Below are positions 42,629 to 51,574 of a stretch of 64,000 bases of DNA, in pieces (the first letter of the stretch is position 1; every line of letters begins with the position of its first letter). Where the stretch lies: contig NZ_NFJU01000024.1 of the NCBI RefSeq assembly GCF_002160025.1, forward strand, positions 1 through 64,000. Direction: 5' to 3'. A model generated the notes under the pieces. It did not search any database, was not told the DNA's origin, and saw nothing but the letters and a program-made list of their open reading frames with translations. This DNA comes from Anaeromassilibacillus sp. An200 (GTDB lineage Bacteria; Bacillota; Clostridia; Oscillospirales; Acutalibacteraceae). The position numbers and the translations under genes are program-made.

Positions 42629-44023
42629 TTGAATTTGACCAAGGCAAATATGAAAAAGCTGCTGCTTCTGATAGCGGGAGGCGTTGTGCTCAACGCGGCT
42701 GTGCAGCATCTGGATTTACTGGGAGTATTCCTGCGTGTGGCGCTGGGACTGATCACGCCGTTTCTGGCGGGTTCGGCCATTGCGTTTGTGATCAATGTTC
42801 CGATGCGGCAGGTGGAGGACAGGCTTTTTCCGCCGCTCGCGCCGGGGAAAAAGCCGGGGCGTCTGCGCCGGGCCAAGCGGCCGATCAGCTTTGTGGTGAC
42901 GCTGCTCCTGCTCTGCGGACTTCTGGCGGTGATCTTTTTCCTGATCCTGCCGGAGATTGGGCGCACGCTGCAAAATTTTGTGGATCGGATCCCTGTCTTT
43001 GCGCAGCAGACGCAGGAGTGGGGAGAGCAGCTCATGGAGCAGTATCCAGAGGTCGTGGACGTGCTCAGCCGGATTTCGATCGACTGGGAAAAGCTTTCTC
43101 AGGGCTTTATCGATCTCGCGCAGAACAGCATGAGCGGCGTGCTCAATTCCACACTGGACCTCGCGTCGTCCATCATTGGCGGTGTAGTGGGCAGCGTGGT
43201 GGCGATCGTGTTCGCGGCCTATATCCTTCTGCAAAAGGAACGGCTGGGCCGCCAGTTCCGCCAGCTTCTCTATGCGTTTCTGCCGGAGCATCATGCGGAC
43301 CGCATCACAGAGGTGGGAACGCTCTCCTACCGCACGTTTTCCCGCTTCCTGTCCGGCCAGTGCCTGGAGGCGGTGATCCTTGGCTGTATGTTTTTCCTCA
43401 CCATGAGCATCCTGCGGTTTCCCTATGCGCTCACGATCAGCGTGCTGATCACCGTGACAGCGCTGATCCCGATTTTCGGCGCGTTTATCGGCTGTATTGT
43501 GGGGGCGTTCCTGATCCTCACAGTGGATCCGATGCAGGCGCTCTGGTTTGTGATTTTGTTCCTGATTTTGCAGCAGGTTGAGGGAAATCTGATTTATCCG
43601 CATGTGGTCGGCAGCTCCGTCGGTTTGCCGTCAATCTGGGTGCTGGCTGCCGTGACCATCGGCGGCAGCGTGATGGGAATTGCGGGAATGCTGATTTTTA
43701 TTCCGCTCTGTTCCGTTTTTTACACGCTTCTGCGCCACAGTGTTTTGAACCGCCTGCGCGCACGCAAAATCCCGCAGGAAAAAATCCTGTTCCCGAAGAA
43801 GCTGTCCGACATCACCTTTGTGCGCCATGGAAAAGCGCCGGTGGTGGATGGCCCCCCCGAGTCGGACGGGGCGGACTGGGATGAGGAGACCGAGCCTGCC
43901 GGAGAGCAGCAGACACAAGAAGAGACAGAAGAGCAGCCGGACAGCCCGGAAGCTCCGGCACAGGAGACGGAGCAAGCCGGGGAACAGGATGAAACGAAGG
44001 AGGCAGGGGAAAAGAAGCCGTAA
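42629..44023 (+). CDS. AI-2E (PerM/YtvI) family membrane protein
   Basis: A 464-residue membrane protein. TTG at 42629 is used because AGGAGG lies 7-8 bases upstream; ATG at 42650 is an alternative. Seven to eight helices, with the family core GVVGSVVAIVFAAYILLQKERL, FLSGQCLEAVILGCMFF and VEGNLIYPHVVGSSVGLPSIWVL. Members are exporters or antiporters of mostly unknown substrate. The last about 60 residues are a Glu/Gln/Pro-rich cytoplasmic tail (DEETEPAGEQQTQEETEEQ), unusual in length. Confidence 0.9.
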   Translation: MNLTKANMKKLLLLIAGGVVLNAAVQHLDLLGVFLRVALGLITPFLAGSAIAFVINVPMRQVEDRLFPPLAPGKKPGRLRRAKRPISFVVTLLLLCGLLAVIFFLILPEIGRTLQNFVDRIPVFAQQTQEWGEQLMEQYPEVVDVLSRISIDWEKLSQGFIDLAQNSMSGVLNSTLDLASSIIGGVVGSVVAIVFAAYILLQKERLGRQFRQLLYAFLPEHHADRITEVGTLSYRTFSRFLSGQCLEAVILGCMFFLTMSILRFPYALTISVLITVTALIPIFGAFIGCIVGAFLILTVDPMQALWFVILFLILQQVEGNLIYPHVVGSSVGLPSIWVLAAVTIGGSVMGIAGMLIFIPLCSVFYTLLRHSVLNRLRARKIPQEKILFPKKLSDITFVRHGKAPVVDGPPESDGADWDEETEPAGEQQTQEETEEQPDSPEAPAQETEQAGEQDETKEAGEKKP

Positions 44024-44046
44024 AGCGTACCCCACTGGACAGGCAC

Positions 44047-44439
44047 TCAGAGCTTCAGATCGGTGAACAGCCCTTCTTTGTCGGCGAGCACAAGATATCC
44101 GTCGCTCAGAACACGGTGGGTGCCGCTGTCCAGCGGAACGCTGGCCCAGGAGGGTTCCACCAGCCCGAATTCAATTTCGCGTCCGTCGCGATACCAGGCG
44201 CGCACGGAGGTGCATGCGCCATATTCTTCCGTCTGTTGGCGTTCCACATCCCCAAAGCGAGCCACAAAGCTTGGTCCTTTTACCATGTCCGCTTTGCGGG
44301 AGGTCAGAATGACAAGATCCAGATCGGAATCCGCTTTGTTTGTCCCCCGGGCGTAGGAGCCTACAACGAGGAGAGCCGTAATCTCCGGATCCTCAGCCGC
44401 CCATTGTTTGAGCTGTGCAAGAAACAGATCGGTCAGCAT
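44047..44439 (-). CDS. nucleotidyltransferase-fold protein
   Basis: A 130-residue protein with the minimal NT motif GSYARGTNKADSDLDLVIL (residues about 27-45), where GS and DxD bind nucleotide and metal. It lacks the C-terminal domain of true aminoglycoside nucleotidyltransferases. It is convergent with the AI-2E permease and 58 bases downstream of the pantothenate kinase gene on the same strand. Short MNT-type proteins can be toxin-antitoxin parts, but no HEPN partner is adjacent. Confidence 0.8.
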   Translation of the reverse strand: MLTDLFLAQLKQWAAEDPEITALLVVGSYARGTNKADSDLDLVILTSRKADMVKGPSFVARFGDVERQQTEEYGACTSVRAWYRDGREIEFGLVEPSWASVPLDSGTHRVLSDGYLVLADKEGLFTDLKL

Positions 44440-44460
44440 TTATAGTTTTTCTCCTGTCAG

Positions 44461-44496
44461 AACACCCGTGCGGGATTTTCCCTGCCGGGTGTTTTT
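44461..44496 (+). other. hairpin with T run, possible terminator
   Basis: AACACCCG-TGC-GGG (44461-44474) pairs with CCCTGCCGGGTGTT (44480-44493) and is followed by TTTTTTCAA on the plus strand. There is no plus-strand gene directly upstream except the AI-2E permease 440 bases away; it also lies between two minus-strand genes. Confidence 0.45.
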
Positions 44497-45348
44497 TCAA
44501 TCTTCCGGTGTAACCTCCTGCACCGGGTAGCCCAGCGTAAAGGCGAGCGCCGCTCCCACAGCGGTGCGGTATTCGGCGTATTTGGGGATCAGAAAGCGGA
44601 CGCCGAACATTTTCTCCAGAATGGGAAAAACCTCTTTGCACTGCGGCAGGCGGGTGAGGTTGCCGATCAGCACAAAGTCGCGGATCGGCGTGTTCAAAGC
44701 GGAGAGAATGGCGCTCTTGCCGATACATTGCAGCACCATGTTGAGAATTCCGAGCGCGGTGTCCTCCAGGGAAACGGCTCCGCGCACCTTGCCGAAATTG
44801 GATGCTGTCGCATCCAGCGGAAGGCCCTCCAAAGGAGCGGTGGTGATGTCCTGAATCTGCAAATCAATGTTGGAGAGATTCCCGCGCTGAGCCAGTTCAA
44901 TGATCTCGCGGATATCCGAGGTTTTCAGCAGAAGGTTGGAAAGGCCCATGATCGTCCCGCCGCCGATGCCGATGCCGCCAATATGCTGGATGCCATCCTT
45001 TGACACCCGAACCAGAGAGGTGCCCGTTCCCATGCTGACCACGATGGTTTCCGTCAGCTCTGTGTGGTAGGTGGCTCCCAGCCCGTCCGCGAGAAACTCG
45101 TCGGCTTTCGCGGTCGGGATGCCGTAAAGAGGCTGGCGGATGTACGCGCTTCCCACACCGGTGAGCACAATTTTTTCAATCGCATCCAGCGGGATGCCGT
45201 TGTCATAGGTGTATTTTCCCAAAGCGCCGAATAGGGAAGCCACAGGGTCAGCCGCGCGGACAAAGAGAGGCTTCTGTACGCCCTCCTCGCTGATTCCGAC
45301 AATCTTGGTGGTGCTCCCTCCAACGTCAATGCCAATCACAAAGCACAT
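44497..45348 (-). CDS. coaW: type II pantothenate kinase
   Basis: A 283-residue kinase of the ASKHA fold that phosphorylates pantothenate, the first step of CoA synthesis. Phosphate 1 motif IGIDVGGSTTKIVGI (residues 4-18), catalytic Glu region NGIPLDAIEKIVLTGVGS, phosphate 2 IVVSMGTGTSLV, and adenosine motif IGNLTRLPQCKEVF. Type II enzymes in Firmicutes resist CoA feedback. ATG at 45348 follows GGAGGATG. The nucleotidyltransferase gene follows on the same strand. Confidence 0.93.
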   Translation of the reverse strand: MCFVIGIDVGGSTTKIVGISEEGVQKPLFVRAADPVASLFGALGKYTYDNGIPLDAIEKIVLTGVGSAYIRQPLYGIPTAKADEFLADGLGATYHTELTETIVVSMGTGTSLVRVSKDGIQHIGGIGIGGGTIMGLSNLLLKTSDIREIIELAQRGNLSNIDLQIQDITTAPLEGLPLDATASNFGKVRGAVSLEDTALGILNMVLQCIGKSAILSALNTPIRDFVLIGNLTRLPQCKEVFPILEKMFGVRFLIPKYAEYRTAVGAALAFTLGYPVQEVTPED

Positions 45349-45496
45349 GGGACATCCTCCTCCAGGGCCTGATTTTCTGTCCGTGCCAAGATACAAAAAT
45401 ACGCTGATTTCCCCGTATCTTCGCGGAACAGATGGATTTTCTTTCATAATAATCGTTTCCTTTTTTATTTTCAATTCTTTCTTTTAAAAAAAGTGC

Positions 45497-45525
45497 TTGA
45501 CAATTTCGCGGGAAAATGATATATT
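45497..45525 (+). promoter_or_regulatory. promoter of the tRNA operon
   Basis: TTGACA (45497-45502), 17 bases, TATATT (45520-45525), 31 bases before the first tRNA. Confidence 0.9.
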
Positions 45526-45556
45526 ATCTAAGCACTCAAAAATAACTGATACAGAT

Positions 45557-45632
45557 GCTGGTGTAGCTCAGTTGGTAGAGCAGCTGATTTGTAATCAGCA
45601 GGTCAGGGGTTCAAGTCCGTTCACCAGCTCCA
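45557..45632 (+). tRNA. tRNA-Thr (anticodon TGT)
   Basis: Acceptor GCTGGTG pairs with CACCAGC, then T and an encoded CCA. D arm GTAGCTCAGTTGGTAGAGC, anticodon stem-loop CTGATTTGTAATCAG with TGT at 45590-45592, and T arm AGGGGTTCAAGTCCG. 76 bases. Confidence 0.97.
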
Positions 45633-45665
45633 TAGAGCTGTGGACAGAGTGCTACAGCTAAATAC

Positions 45666-45750
45666 GGAGGAGTTCCCGAGTGGCCAAAGGGGACAGACTG
45701 TAAATCTGCTGCTTCTTGCTTCGGTGGTTCGAATCCACCCTCCTCCACCA
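45666..45750 (+). tRNA. tRNA-Tyr (anticodon GTA)
   Basis: Acceptor GGAGGAG pairs with CTCCTCC, then A and encoded CCA. Anticodon loop CTGTAAA within AGACTGTAAATCTG gives GTA, and the long variable arm (GCTGCTTCTTGCTTCGGT region) is the class II layout of tyrosine tRNA. 85 bases; second gene of the operon. Confidence 0.97.
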
Positions 45751-45753
45751 TCT

Positions 45754-45786
45754 GGGGTGGACACTTTAGATGTCCACCCCGTTTTT
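45754..45786 (+). terminator. terminator of the tRNA operon
   Basis: GGGGTGGACA (45754-45763) pairs with TGTCCACCCC (45771-45780), followed by GTTTTTG. Confidence 0.92.
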
Positions 45787-46210
45787 GTCAGTATTCATGC
45801 GGGTTTACGGGCTTTTTAGAGTCCAAAATCCAAAGTGATTTTCCATAGATGCCTTTTCCATTAGATGGCAAAAATAAGGCTTTGTACGAGATGAAGCGGG
45901 GCTTCCGCCTGATTTTTCAGGCCGGAGGCCCCGCTTTTTTGCGTTCTGCGGCTCTTTTCCCCGTTGTCAAATGTGTAGAAGTTTACGCCTGTCAAATAGA
46001 CAGGTTGACGAAAGCCCAAAATCAAACCCTCAAAATACAAGGGGGTAGTGCGCCCTTTTTCAGGAACTCTCCAGCTGGCTGGCCGGGGAGTTTTTTGCGC
46101 TCCCCCCTCTCACACTCTCCCCCCTAAATATTTTACCAGCTGGGAAAGAACAAGATACGCTTCGCTCTTAACCAGCAGGAAACCAAGTTTTAGGCAACAG
46201 CCAAGAAAGG
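45787..46210. other. hairpin-rich remnant of element DNA, no gene
   Basis: No coding frame is convincing. It contains three structured hairpins: AAGCGGGGC... GCCCCGCTTTTTT (45894-45940, terminator-like), CCTGTC-AAATA-GACAGG (45988-46004), and AACTCTCC... GGGGAGTTTTTTT (46065-46096, terminator-like). This resembles the leader of partition-type genes in conjugative elements and ends at the ParM-like start codon. Confidence 0.5.
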
Positions 46211-47164
46211 ATGAGCAAAACCATGAACATCGGCATCGACCATGGCTACTACGCCATCAAGACCCGGCATATCCTGCGGAATGAAAAATACATGGGAGAT
46301 GTTCTCCTGCAAAAAACTTATACTGTGGATTTCCTAACCAAGAAAAAGAAGAAAAACAACGGGGAACTCACCCAATACTACATAACAGATAACCACCCCG
46401 CCATCATTCCCCGTGAGGACTTCCTGAATGCCCAACTTGAACTGGCCCGCAGAAATAGCAAAAAGAAGGCTTCCCAAAAGAAAACCAAGAGCGTGCTGGG
46501 AAAATACTGCAGCAAATATGCTTTATCCGAAAGGTTGGTCTGCGGGGAATGCGGTTCCATGTACCGACGAACCACTTGGTCTAAAAAGGGCAAGAAAAAA
46601 GTTGTCTGGCGTTGCATCAACCGCCTTGAATTCGGCACAAAGTATTGCCAGCACTCTCCAACCCTATCCGAAGAAGCATTACATCAGGCAATTCTCCAGT
46701 GCGTTCAAACCGTGGCCGGTGACAAGGATGATATCATGCAAAACCTCCGGGATGTCCAAGAGAACATTATCCTCTTTTCCGGGAGCCAAGTCACTCCTCA
46801 ATCACTGGAAAAGCAAATCAGCAAGCTGGAGCAGGAAATGTCCGCCTTAGTCAAGATCGTAGCACAAGGCGGTGACAGCGACTTCTACGCAGCCAAACTT
46901 CGGCAGCTTTCAGAACAGAAGATGGATCTCACCAGCCAGCTGCAGGAGCTCCAAAAGAAAAAGATAGAGAATCAAGCTCTGGAATATCAATATCAGCAGG
47001 CTCTCATTTATATCAACAACGAAGAAAACCTGAACCTCACTGAATTTAACGATGACTTCATCAGAAGGATCATCGAACAAGTGACCGTACTCTCTGCCTC
47101 CCAAATAAGGATCCGGTTTGTCGGAGGGTATGAACTGGATGCCACCCTTCCGTTGCAAAAATAG
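46211..47164 (+). pseudogene. chimera: ParM-like N-terminus fused to a serine-recombinase C-terminus
   Basis: A 317-residue open frame. The first about 18 residues (SKTMNIGIDHGYYAIKTRH) are the start of an actin-like ParM/StbA ATPase (the phosphate-1 strand GIDHGYYAIKT). From about residue 19 (ILRNEKYMGDVLLQKTY) it is the middle and end of a large serine recombinase: recombinase domain, zinc ribbon (CGECGSMYRRTTW ... WRC ... C), coiled coil and C-terminal segment. The catalytic resolvase domain with its Ser is missing, so it cannot recombine DNA. Frame is kept across the junction near base 46,265. It was probably formed by a deletion between two element genes. Confidence 0.75.
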
Positions 47165-47176
47165 GTTGCCTGCAAA

Positions 47177-47221
47177 AAAATAGCACCGATGTCTTCAAGC
47201 AAGGCATCGGTGCTATTTTTT
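47177..47221 (+). terminator. terminator of the chimeric recombinase gene
   Basis: AAAATAGCACCGATG (47177-47191) pairs with CATCGGTGCTATTTT (47205-47219), then TTT. Confidence 0.9.
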
Positions 47222-47762
47222 TGTGGGTAACTGTTCATCCCATGATTGCCATGTCATCCTAATACCCCCAATATAAAATGCAGTTTAAATCCACTGGACA
47301 AGATTTGGCCAGTATGCTATACTTATATTATAAATATGTTTGTAAAATCATAATGTTATGTGCACATTGGTAACTTTTGTGCAAAAATATTTAGGGAGAT
47401 AGATAGAAGCGTATATTTGATATTATAACAATCAGAGAATCAAGCTAAGACTATGCGGTATGAGTACTGTTCAATATAGGCTATCGTTCGAGACCACATA
47501 AAATCATCGTGCCCGGTGAGGAAACTAAGGACGGTGAAAGAAAATATCGCCATATTTGTCCAACTTTTTGAATGCATTTCGCCAGCGAGTGGTTTCTTTA
47601 TATGGAAGAAAATAAAAATGTGTTGATTTATCTTGATGTATCCAGTATACTATTTTCTGTTGGAATAAGTGGTGGAGTCTGTCATAGAGAGCAATAGCGT
47701 CTCTATTTATTCCAAGTAAGCGCCTTTTATATCATGATTTGGTTTAGCAAATGTTGGTTGTT
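47222..47762. other. AT-rich stretch without an intact gene
   Basis: About 540 bases of AT-rich DNA between the recombinase terminator and the IS200 copy. One frame at about 47,480-47,620 (VRDHIKSSCPVRKL... FVQLFECISPASGFFI) looks protein-like but has no start or ribosome site, so it may be a decayed gene. Nothing else is recognisable. Confidence 0.4.
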
Positions 47763-47801
47763 AAAGGGACAGACCCTCAATTTGAGAGTCTGTCCCTTTT
47801 T
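47763..47801. terminator. hairpin beside the IS200 left end
   Basis: AAAGGGACAGAC and GTCTGTCCCTTT pair around an inner CTC/GAG; T-rich on the right (TTTTTGC). A typical intrinsic terminator shape, of unknown transcript. Confidence 0.6.
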
Positions 47802-47809
47802 GCTATTGC

Positions 47810-48375
47810 TTAAACAACCACTGGCTCAGCCAGTGGATAAAGAGCTTATAGCTATGGACAAAAAAAGAACTCCCCAATAGAGTAAAGGAAAAGGTCTGCC
47901 AACCTAACCAAAACTATCGAGGAGGTCTTCGCATGAAAGACATAAACAGTTTAGAGCATACGAAATGGAGATGTCAATATCGTATTGTATTTGCACCTAA
48001 ATATCGTAGGCAAGCAATCTATAAAGAGTTGCGAGCAGATATCGGAGTTATCCTAAGAAAGCTGTGTGAGCAAAAAGGAGTAGAGATCATAGAGGTAAAT
48101 GCGTGTTGTGACCATATTCATATGTTGCTGAGTATACCACCGAAGTATAGTGTTTCGCAGATTGTAGGATTCTTTGAAAGGAAAAAGTAGTCTGATGATT
48201 TTCGATCGACACGCAAACCTGAAATATAAGTATGGGAATCGACACTTTTGGGCCAGAGGATATTATGTAGATACAGTAGAGCGAAATAAAAAGCAGAAAT
48301 CAGCGGCAAGAAGATCATTTGGCAGACCATAGGGCTAATCAAGTCTCCAGCTTAGCCGGAGGTTTTGACTACCAG
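47810..48375 (+). mobile_element. IS200/IS605-family insertion sequence, decayed
   Basis: The left end has the subterminal hairpin CCACTGGC-TCA-GCCAGTGG (47818-47836), the tnpA gene begins at 47933, and the right end has CTCCAGCTTAGCCGGAG (48345-48361) followed by GTTTTGACT. These are the ends recognised by Y1 transposases. There are no inverted terminal repeats or target duplication, as expected for this family. Exact borders are estimates. Confidence 0.75.
47933..48331 (+). pseudogene. IS200-type Y1 transposase TnpA, frameshifted
   Basis: The frame from 47933 reads a normal TnpA start (MKDINSLEHTKWRCQYRIVF, then APKYRRQAIYKELRAD and the HUH motif CCDHIHMLLSIPPKYSVSQIVG) and stops at 48190. 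A single-base insertion near 48,172 shifts the rest into the next frame, where SSLMIFDRHANLKYKYGNRHFW and ARGYYVDTVERNKKQ continue the family sequence. The C-terminal part with the tail helix is then deleted or scrambled before a stop near 48,331. The catalytic Tyr lies downstream of the frameshift, so the element is inactive in cis. Confidence 0.85.
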
Positions 48376-48396
48376 ATTATATTAAGGAGAGAATAT

Positions 48397-49449
48397 ATGG
48401 ATATATCGTTTTCAGCTTTTATAGAGGGAATTGTGTCAAGCCCGATTCTTTGCATCACGGTGCTACTTACCTTGGGCGTTATTTTTGTGAATGGGTGGAC
48501 AGACGCCCCCAATGCCATCGCCACCTGTGTGACAACACGCTGTATGGGCGTTCGGAACGCTATACTTATGAGCGCCGCCTTTAATTTTTTGGGGGTGCTG
48601 GTTATGACCCAAATCAACAGTTCTGTGGCTTCGACTATCAGCAATATGGTGGATTTCGGCGGCAATGCCCATGAAGCGCTGATTGCCTTGTGTGCGGCGT
48701 TGCTCTCTATTGTGGTGTATAGCGTGGGCGCGTCGTATTTTGGGATTCCCACCAGTGAGAGCCACAGCCTGATTGCGGGACTTACCGGCGCTGCGATTGC
48801 CATCCAGAACGGTACAGCTGGCATCAATATGGCAGAATGGGCAAAGGTGATTTACGGTCTTGTTCTGAGCCTTGTCCTTGGCTTTGTATTCGGTTGGGTT
48901 ATATGCAAGATTGTAGCGGTGATTTGCGGGTCCATGAACCGCAGAAAAACAAACTGCTTTTTCAGCGGCGCTCAGGTTTTTGGTGCAGCCGCTATGAGTT
49001 TCATGCATGGTGCGCAGGATGGGCAGAAGTTTATCGGTGTTTTATTTCTGGGGCTTGCTTTTTCCAATGGACAGGAGGACGTCAGTGGAATTACGATACC
49101 GGTTTGGCTGATGTTGCTTTGTAGCGTTATTATGGCCGCTGGCACCAGCGTCGGAGGAGAGAAGATTATAAAGTCCGTTGGTATGGATATGGTAAAACTG
49201 AAAAAATACCAAGGCTTTTCCGCAGACCTTGCGGCAACGGCCTGCCTTTTGATTTCCAGCCTGTTCGGCATACCAGTTTCCACTACCCATACCAAGACAA
49301 GCGCCATCATGGGGGTGGGGGCTGTAAAGCGGCTTTCTGCAATTAACCTGGGGGTTGTAAAGGAAATGGTGCTGACATGGATTTTTACATTCCCAGGCTG
49401 TGGACTGATCAGCTTCGCAATGGCGAAATTGTTCATTGCGATATTTTAA
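48397..49449 (+). CDS. PiT-family inorganic phosphate transporter
   Basis: A 350-residue transporter with about ten helices. ATG at 48397 follows AAGGAGA. The duplicated PiT signature is present: FVNGWTDAPNAIATCVTTR in the first half and the second-half counterpart FGAAAMSFMHGAQDGQKFIGV; GIPVSTTHTKTSAIMGVG near residue 290 is also typical. It moves metal-phosphate with H+ or Na+. It heads an operon with a DUF47 protein. Codon use and base composition are AT-richer than the housekeeping genes, consistent with import. Confidence 0.93.
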   Translation: MDISFSAFIEGIVSSPILCITVLLTLGVIFVNGWTDAPNAIATCVTTRCMGVRNAILMSAAFNFLGVLVMTQINSSVASTISNMVDFGGNAHEALIALCAALLSIVVYSVGASYFGIPTSESHSLIAGLTGAAIAIQNGTAGINMAEWAKVIYGLVLSLVLGFVFGWVICKIVAVICGSMNRRKTNCFFSGAQVFGAAAMSFMHGAQDGQKFIGVLFLGLAFSNGQEDVSGITIPVWLMLLCSVIMAAGTSVGGEKIIKSVGMDMVKLKKYQGFSADLAATACLLISSLFGIPVSTTHTKTSAIMGVGAVKRLSAINLGVVKEMVLTWIFTFPGCGLISFAMAKLFIAIF

Positions 49450-49489
49450 GTAAATACATAGGCATATCAAAAAGTATGAGGTGGCAAAT

Positions 49490-50113
49490 ATGTCAAAAAA
49501 ACAGGACGCATTTTATTTTCAAAATTTTATGGAATGTGCAGATCATTCGCGGCAGGCCGTCAAACTTCTGAAGGAAATAATGATACACTTTGATTTAGAG
49601 AGTTTACCGGTGTATCTTGATGAAATGCACAAAATAGAGCATGAGGCGGATCTGAAAAAGCACGATCTCCTGAACACTCTGGCAAAGGCTTTTATCACGC
49701 CGATTGAACAGGAAGATATCATGCAAATCAGCCAGAATTTGGACGATCTTACAGACAAAATTGAAGATGTTCTAATTCGTATTTACTACAACCATATTAC
49801 AGAAATTCGGTCAGACGCTCTGGGATTGGTTGATATACTTATCCGCTGTTGTGAAGAGGTCTGCAATCTGATGCGGGAATTCCCAGAATTTAAGCGTTCT
49901 AAGCGTCTTCATGAGCATATTGTCTGTATCAACAGCTTGGAGGAAGAGGTAGACAGAATGTTTATAGACTGTATGCACGAGCTTCATAGCATATGTAAGG
50001 ATCCCTTCAATGTGATTGCATGGCGTGAGATTTATCTTTATCTTGAAAAATGTGCGGATACCTGTGAACATATCGCTGATATTGTAGAAAGTGCAATCAT
50101 GAAGAACAGTTGA
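49490..50113 (+). CDS. DUF47 (PhoU-like) protein, Pit accessory
   Basis: A 207-residue all-helical protein with the family blocks IMIHFDLESLPVYLDEMHKIEHEAD, FITPIEQEDIMQISQNLDDL and AWREIYLYLEKCADTCEHIADIVE, containing the E/D-rich metal-binding faces of PhoU-like proteins. DUF47 genes are almost always paired with Pit and are thought to regulate it. Start at 49490 is taken because GAGGTGG precedes it by 6 bases. Follows pit by 40 bases. Confidence 0.9.
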   Translation: MSKKQDAFYFQNFMECADHSRQAVKLLKEIMIHFDLESLPVYLDEMHKIEHEADLKKHDLLNTLAKAFITPIEQEDIMQISQNLDDLTDKIEDVLIRIYYNHITEIRSDALGLVDILIRCCEEVCNLMREFPEFKRSKRLHEHIVCINSLEEEVDRMFIDCMHELHSICKDPFNVIAWREIYLYLEKCADTCEHIADIVESAIMKNS

Positions 50114-50129
50114 CATCAGGAGACAGAAC

Positions 50130-51140
50130 ATGAAACCAGCATTCCTCGGTACAATTAAAAAGAATCTTTTCGGAATTATTACAGCTGTGCTTTCAGCAGG
50201 CGTTTTGTTGGGATTCCTGTTTTCCGCAGATGGAATCGCATCGTTAGCCCGAATATCGCAAAATATGAGATATGAATGGTTGCTGGTTGCTTTGGCCGTG
50301 GCTGTAGCAGCATGGTTTTTGGAAGGAATCGTTCTGAATATATTTTGCAAGGTGATTTATCAGCAATGGAAATTTCGATACTCCTTTTGTATCGGGATGG
50401 AGGGAATATTATACAGCGCTCTCACTCCCTTTTCCACAGGCGGGCAGCCAATGCAGATTTATTCTATGCGCCGGTTGGGTATGGATACGGGAGCAGCCAG
50501 TTCCATTATCGCAATGAAAACAGTGGTGTATCAGATAATTCTGGTGCTGTATTCGTTGGTTATGGTTGTGTGGATGCTTCCTTTCTTTCAGACCAATGTG
50601 AGCAATTTCTCTTTTTTAACAGTAGTAGGGCTGCTGTGCAACAGTACATTCATTATTCTGATTATTTTATTTTGTGTCAGCAAGCGAGCAACAGATAAAA
50701 TACTGAGAAAAGGAATTTGGATTTTTCATAAGCTCCATCTATGCAAACATCCGGAAGAGCGCTATGAAAAAATCAAACAGGAATTAGCGGTATTTCACGA
50801 GAGTTCCAACCTATTCGGGAAGACCTGGAAGCCCTACTTGACGACCTGCATCTTACCGTCTTTTGTGGCGGCCGCCGCCCCTTGCGCTCCCATCTTGACA
50901 ACGATCAGAGGGACTGCCGGAAGGAGGCGGGCGATTGCGCGGGAGAGGGATTTTTCACCCGAGAGGAACAGGAGCTCCTGTTCGTTCGGAAGCAAAATGT
51001 CCACATATTGCAGCAGCTCCTCCGGAAGCTCCCATCGCTCTTCCGGATCCCAGTTGGTGTCCAGGCTGATGGTCAGGCCGTATTGTTTGGCCTGTTTCAG
51101 AATTTCGCACAGATCCTGCCTCAGCCCGGAAAGCAGATAA
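50130..51140 (+). pseudogene. truncated flippase-like (UPF0104/LPG synthase TM) protein
   Basis: The first about 235 residues are a normal flippase-like membrane protein: an N-terminal helix, ALTPFSTGGQPMQIYSMRRLGMD (the conserved family motif), and five to six helices. It belongs to the lysylphosphatidylglycerol synthase membrane domain family. At about base 50,845 the sequence changes abruptly to GC-rich DNA that is antisense to a sugar kinase gene, so the open frame to 51140 is not real protein. The last helices are missing. It follows the DUF47 gene by 16 bases in the same operon. Confidence 0.75.
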
Positions 51141-51568
51141 TAGCTGGCAATGTGCAGATGCCTGCTCTGCCGCAAAAGCCCGTCCGGTACCATGGATTTT
51201 TCGACAAGCCGGATGGAATCGCTGTAGGTGAGCGTGCATCGATCGTTTCCCTTGTTCAGCGCGACGCCCACGCTTGTCTTGCAGGCGGAGGAGGTCTTGA
51301 GGTACGAGATGTCCACACCGCTGCCCCGCAGCTCGTCCAGAACAATTTTCCCGAACGCATCCTCTCCGGCAAGCCCGGCCCCGGCGGTGGAAAGCCCCAG
51401 TTTGGCGCATTGGGAAGCGAAAATGCACGCGGAACCGCCCAAATATACGCCGAAATCCTGCACGAGCTGTTCCTTTTGCCCGAAGTCCGGCGTCACATTG
51501 CCAAGGTGTACAATCAGGTCAACACAGGCGTCAAAGATAGTGGCGACGTCATATTTTCTTTTCTCCAT
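50834..51568 (-). pseudogene. PfkB-family sugar kinase, C-terminally truncated
   Basis: 244 residues of a ribokinase/PfkB protein of about 310. Signature 1 GVYLGGSACIFASQCAKLG is present (about residue 40), and the substrate core is intact, but the gene ends KDGKMQVVK before signature 2 (DTTGAGDAF), which holds the catalytic Asp and the anion hole. It therefore cannot be active. The cut coincides with the junction to the AT-rich island. It was the last gene of a DeoR-SIS-PfkB operon, 6 bases after the isomerase gene. Confidence 0.85.
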
Positions 51569-51574
51569 ATGCTC

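Noticed and set aside
44047-44439. MNT/HEPN toxin-antitoxin pair
   Set aside because: Only the nucleotidyltransferase is present; the neighbouring gene is a pantothenate kinase.
45849-46127. A 92-codon frame after the tRNA operon
   Set aside because: It spans two terminator-like hairpins and has no ribosome site.
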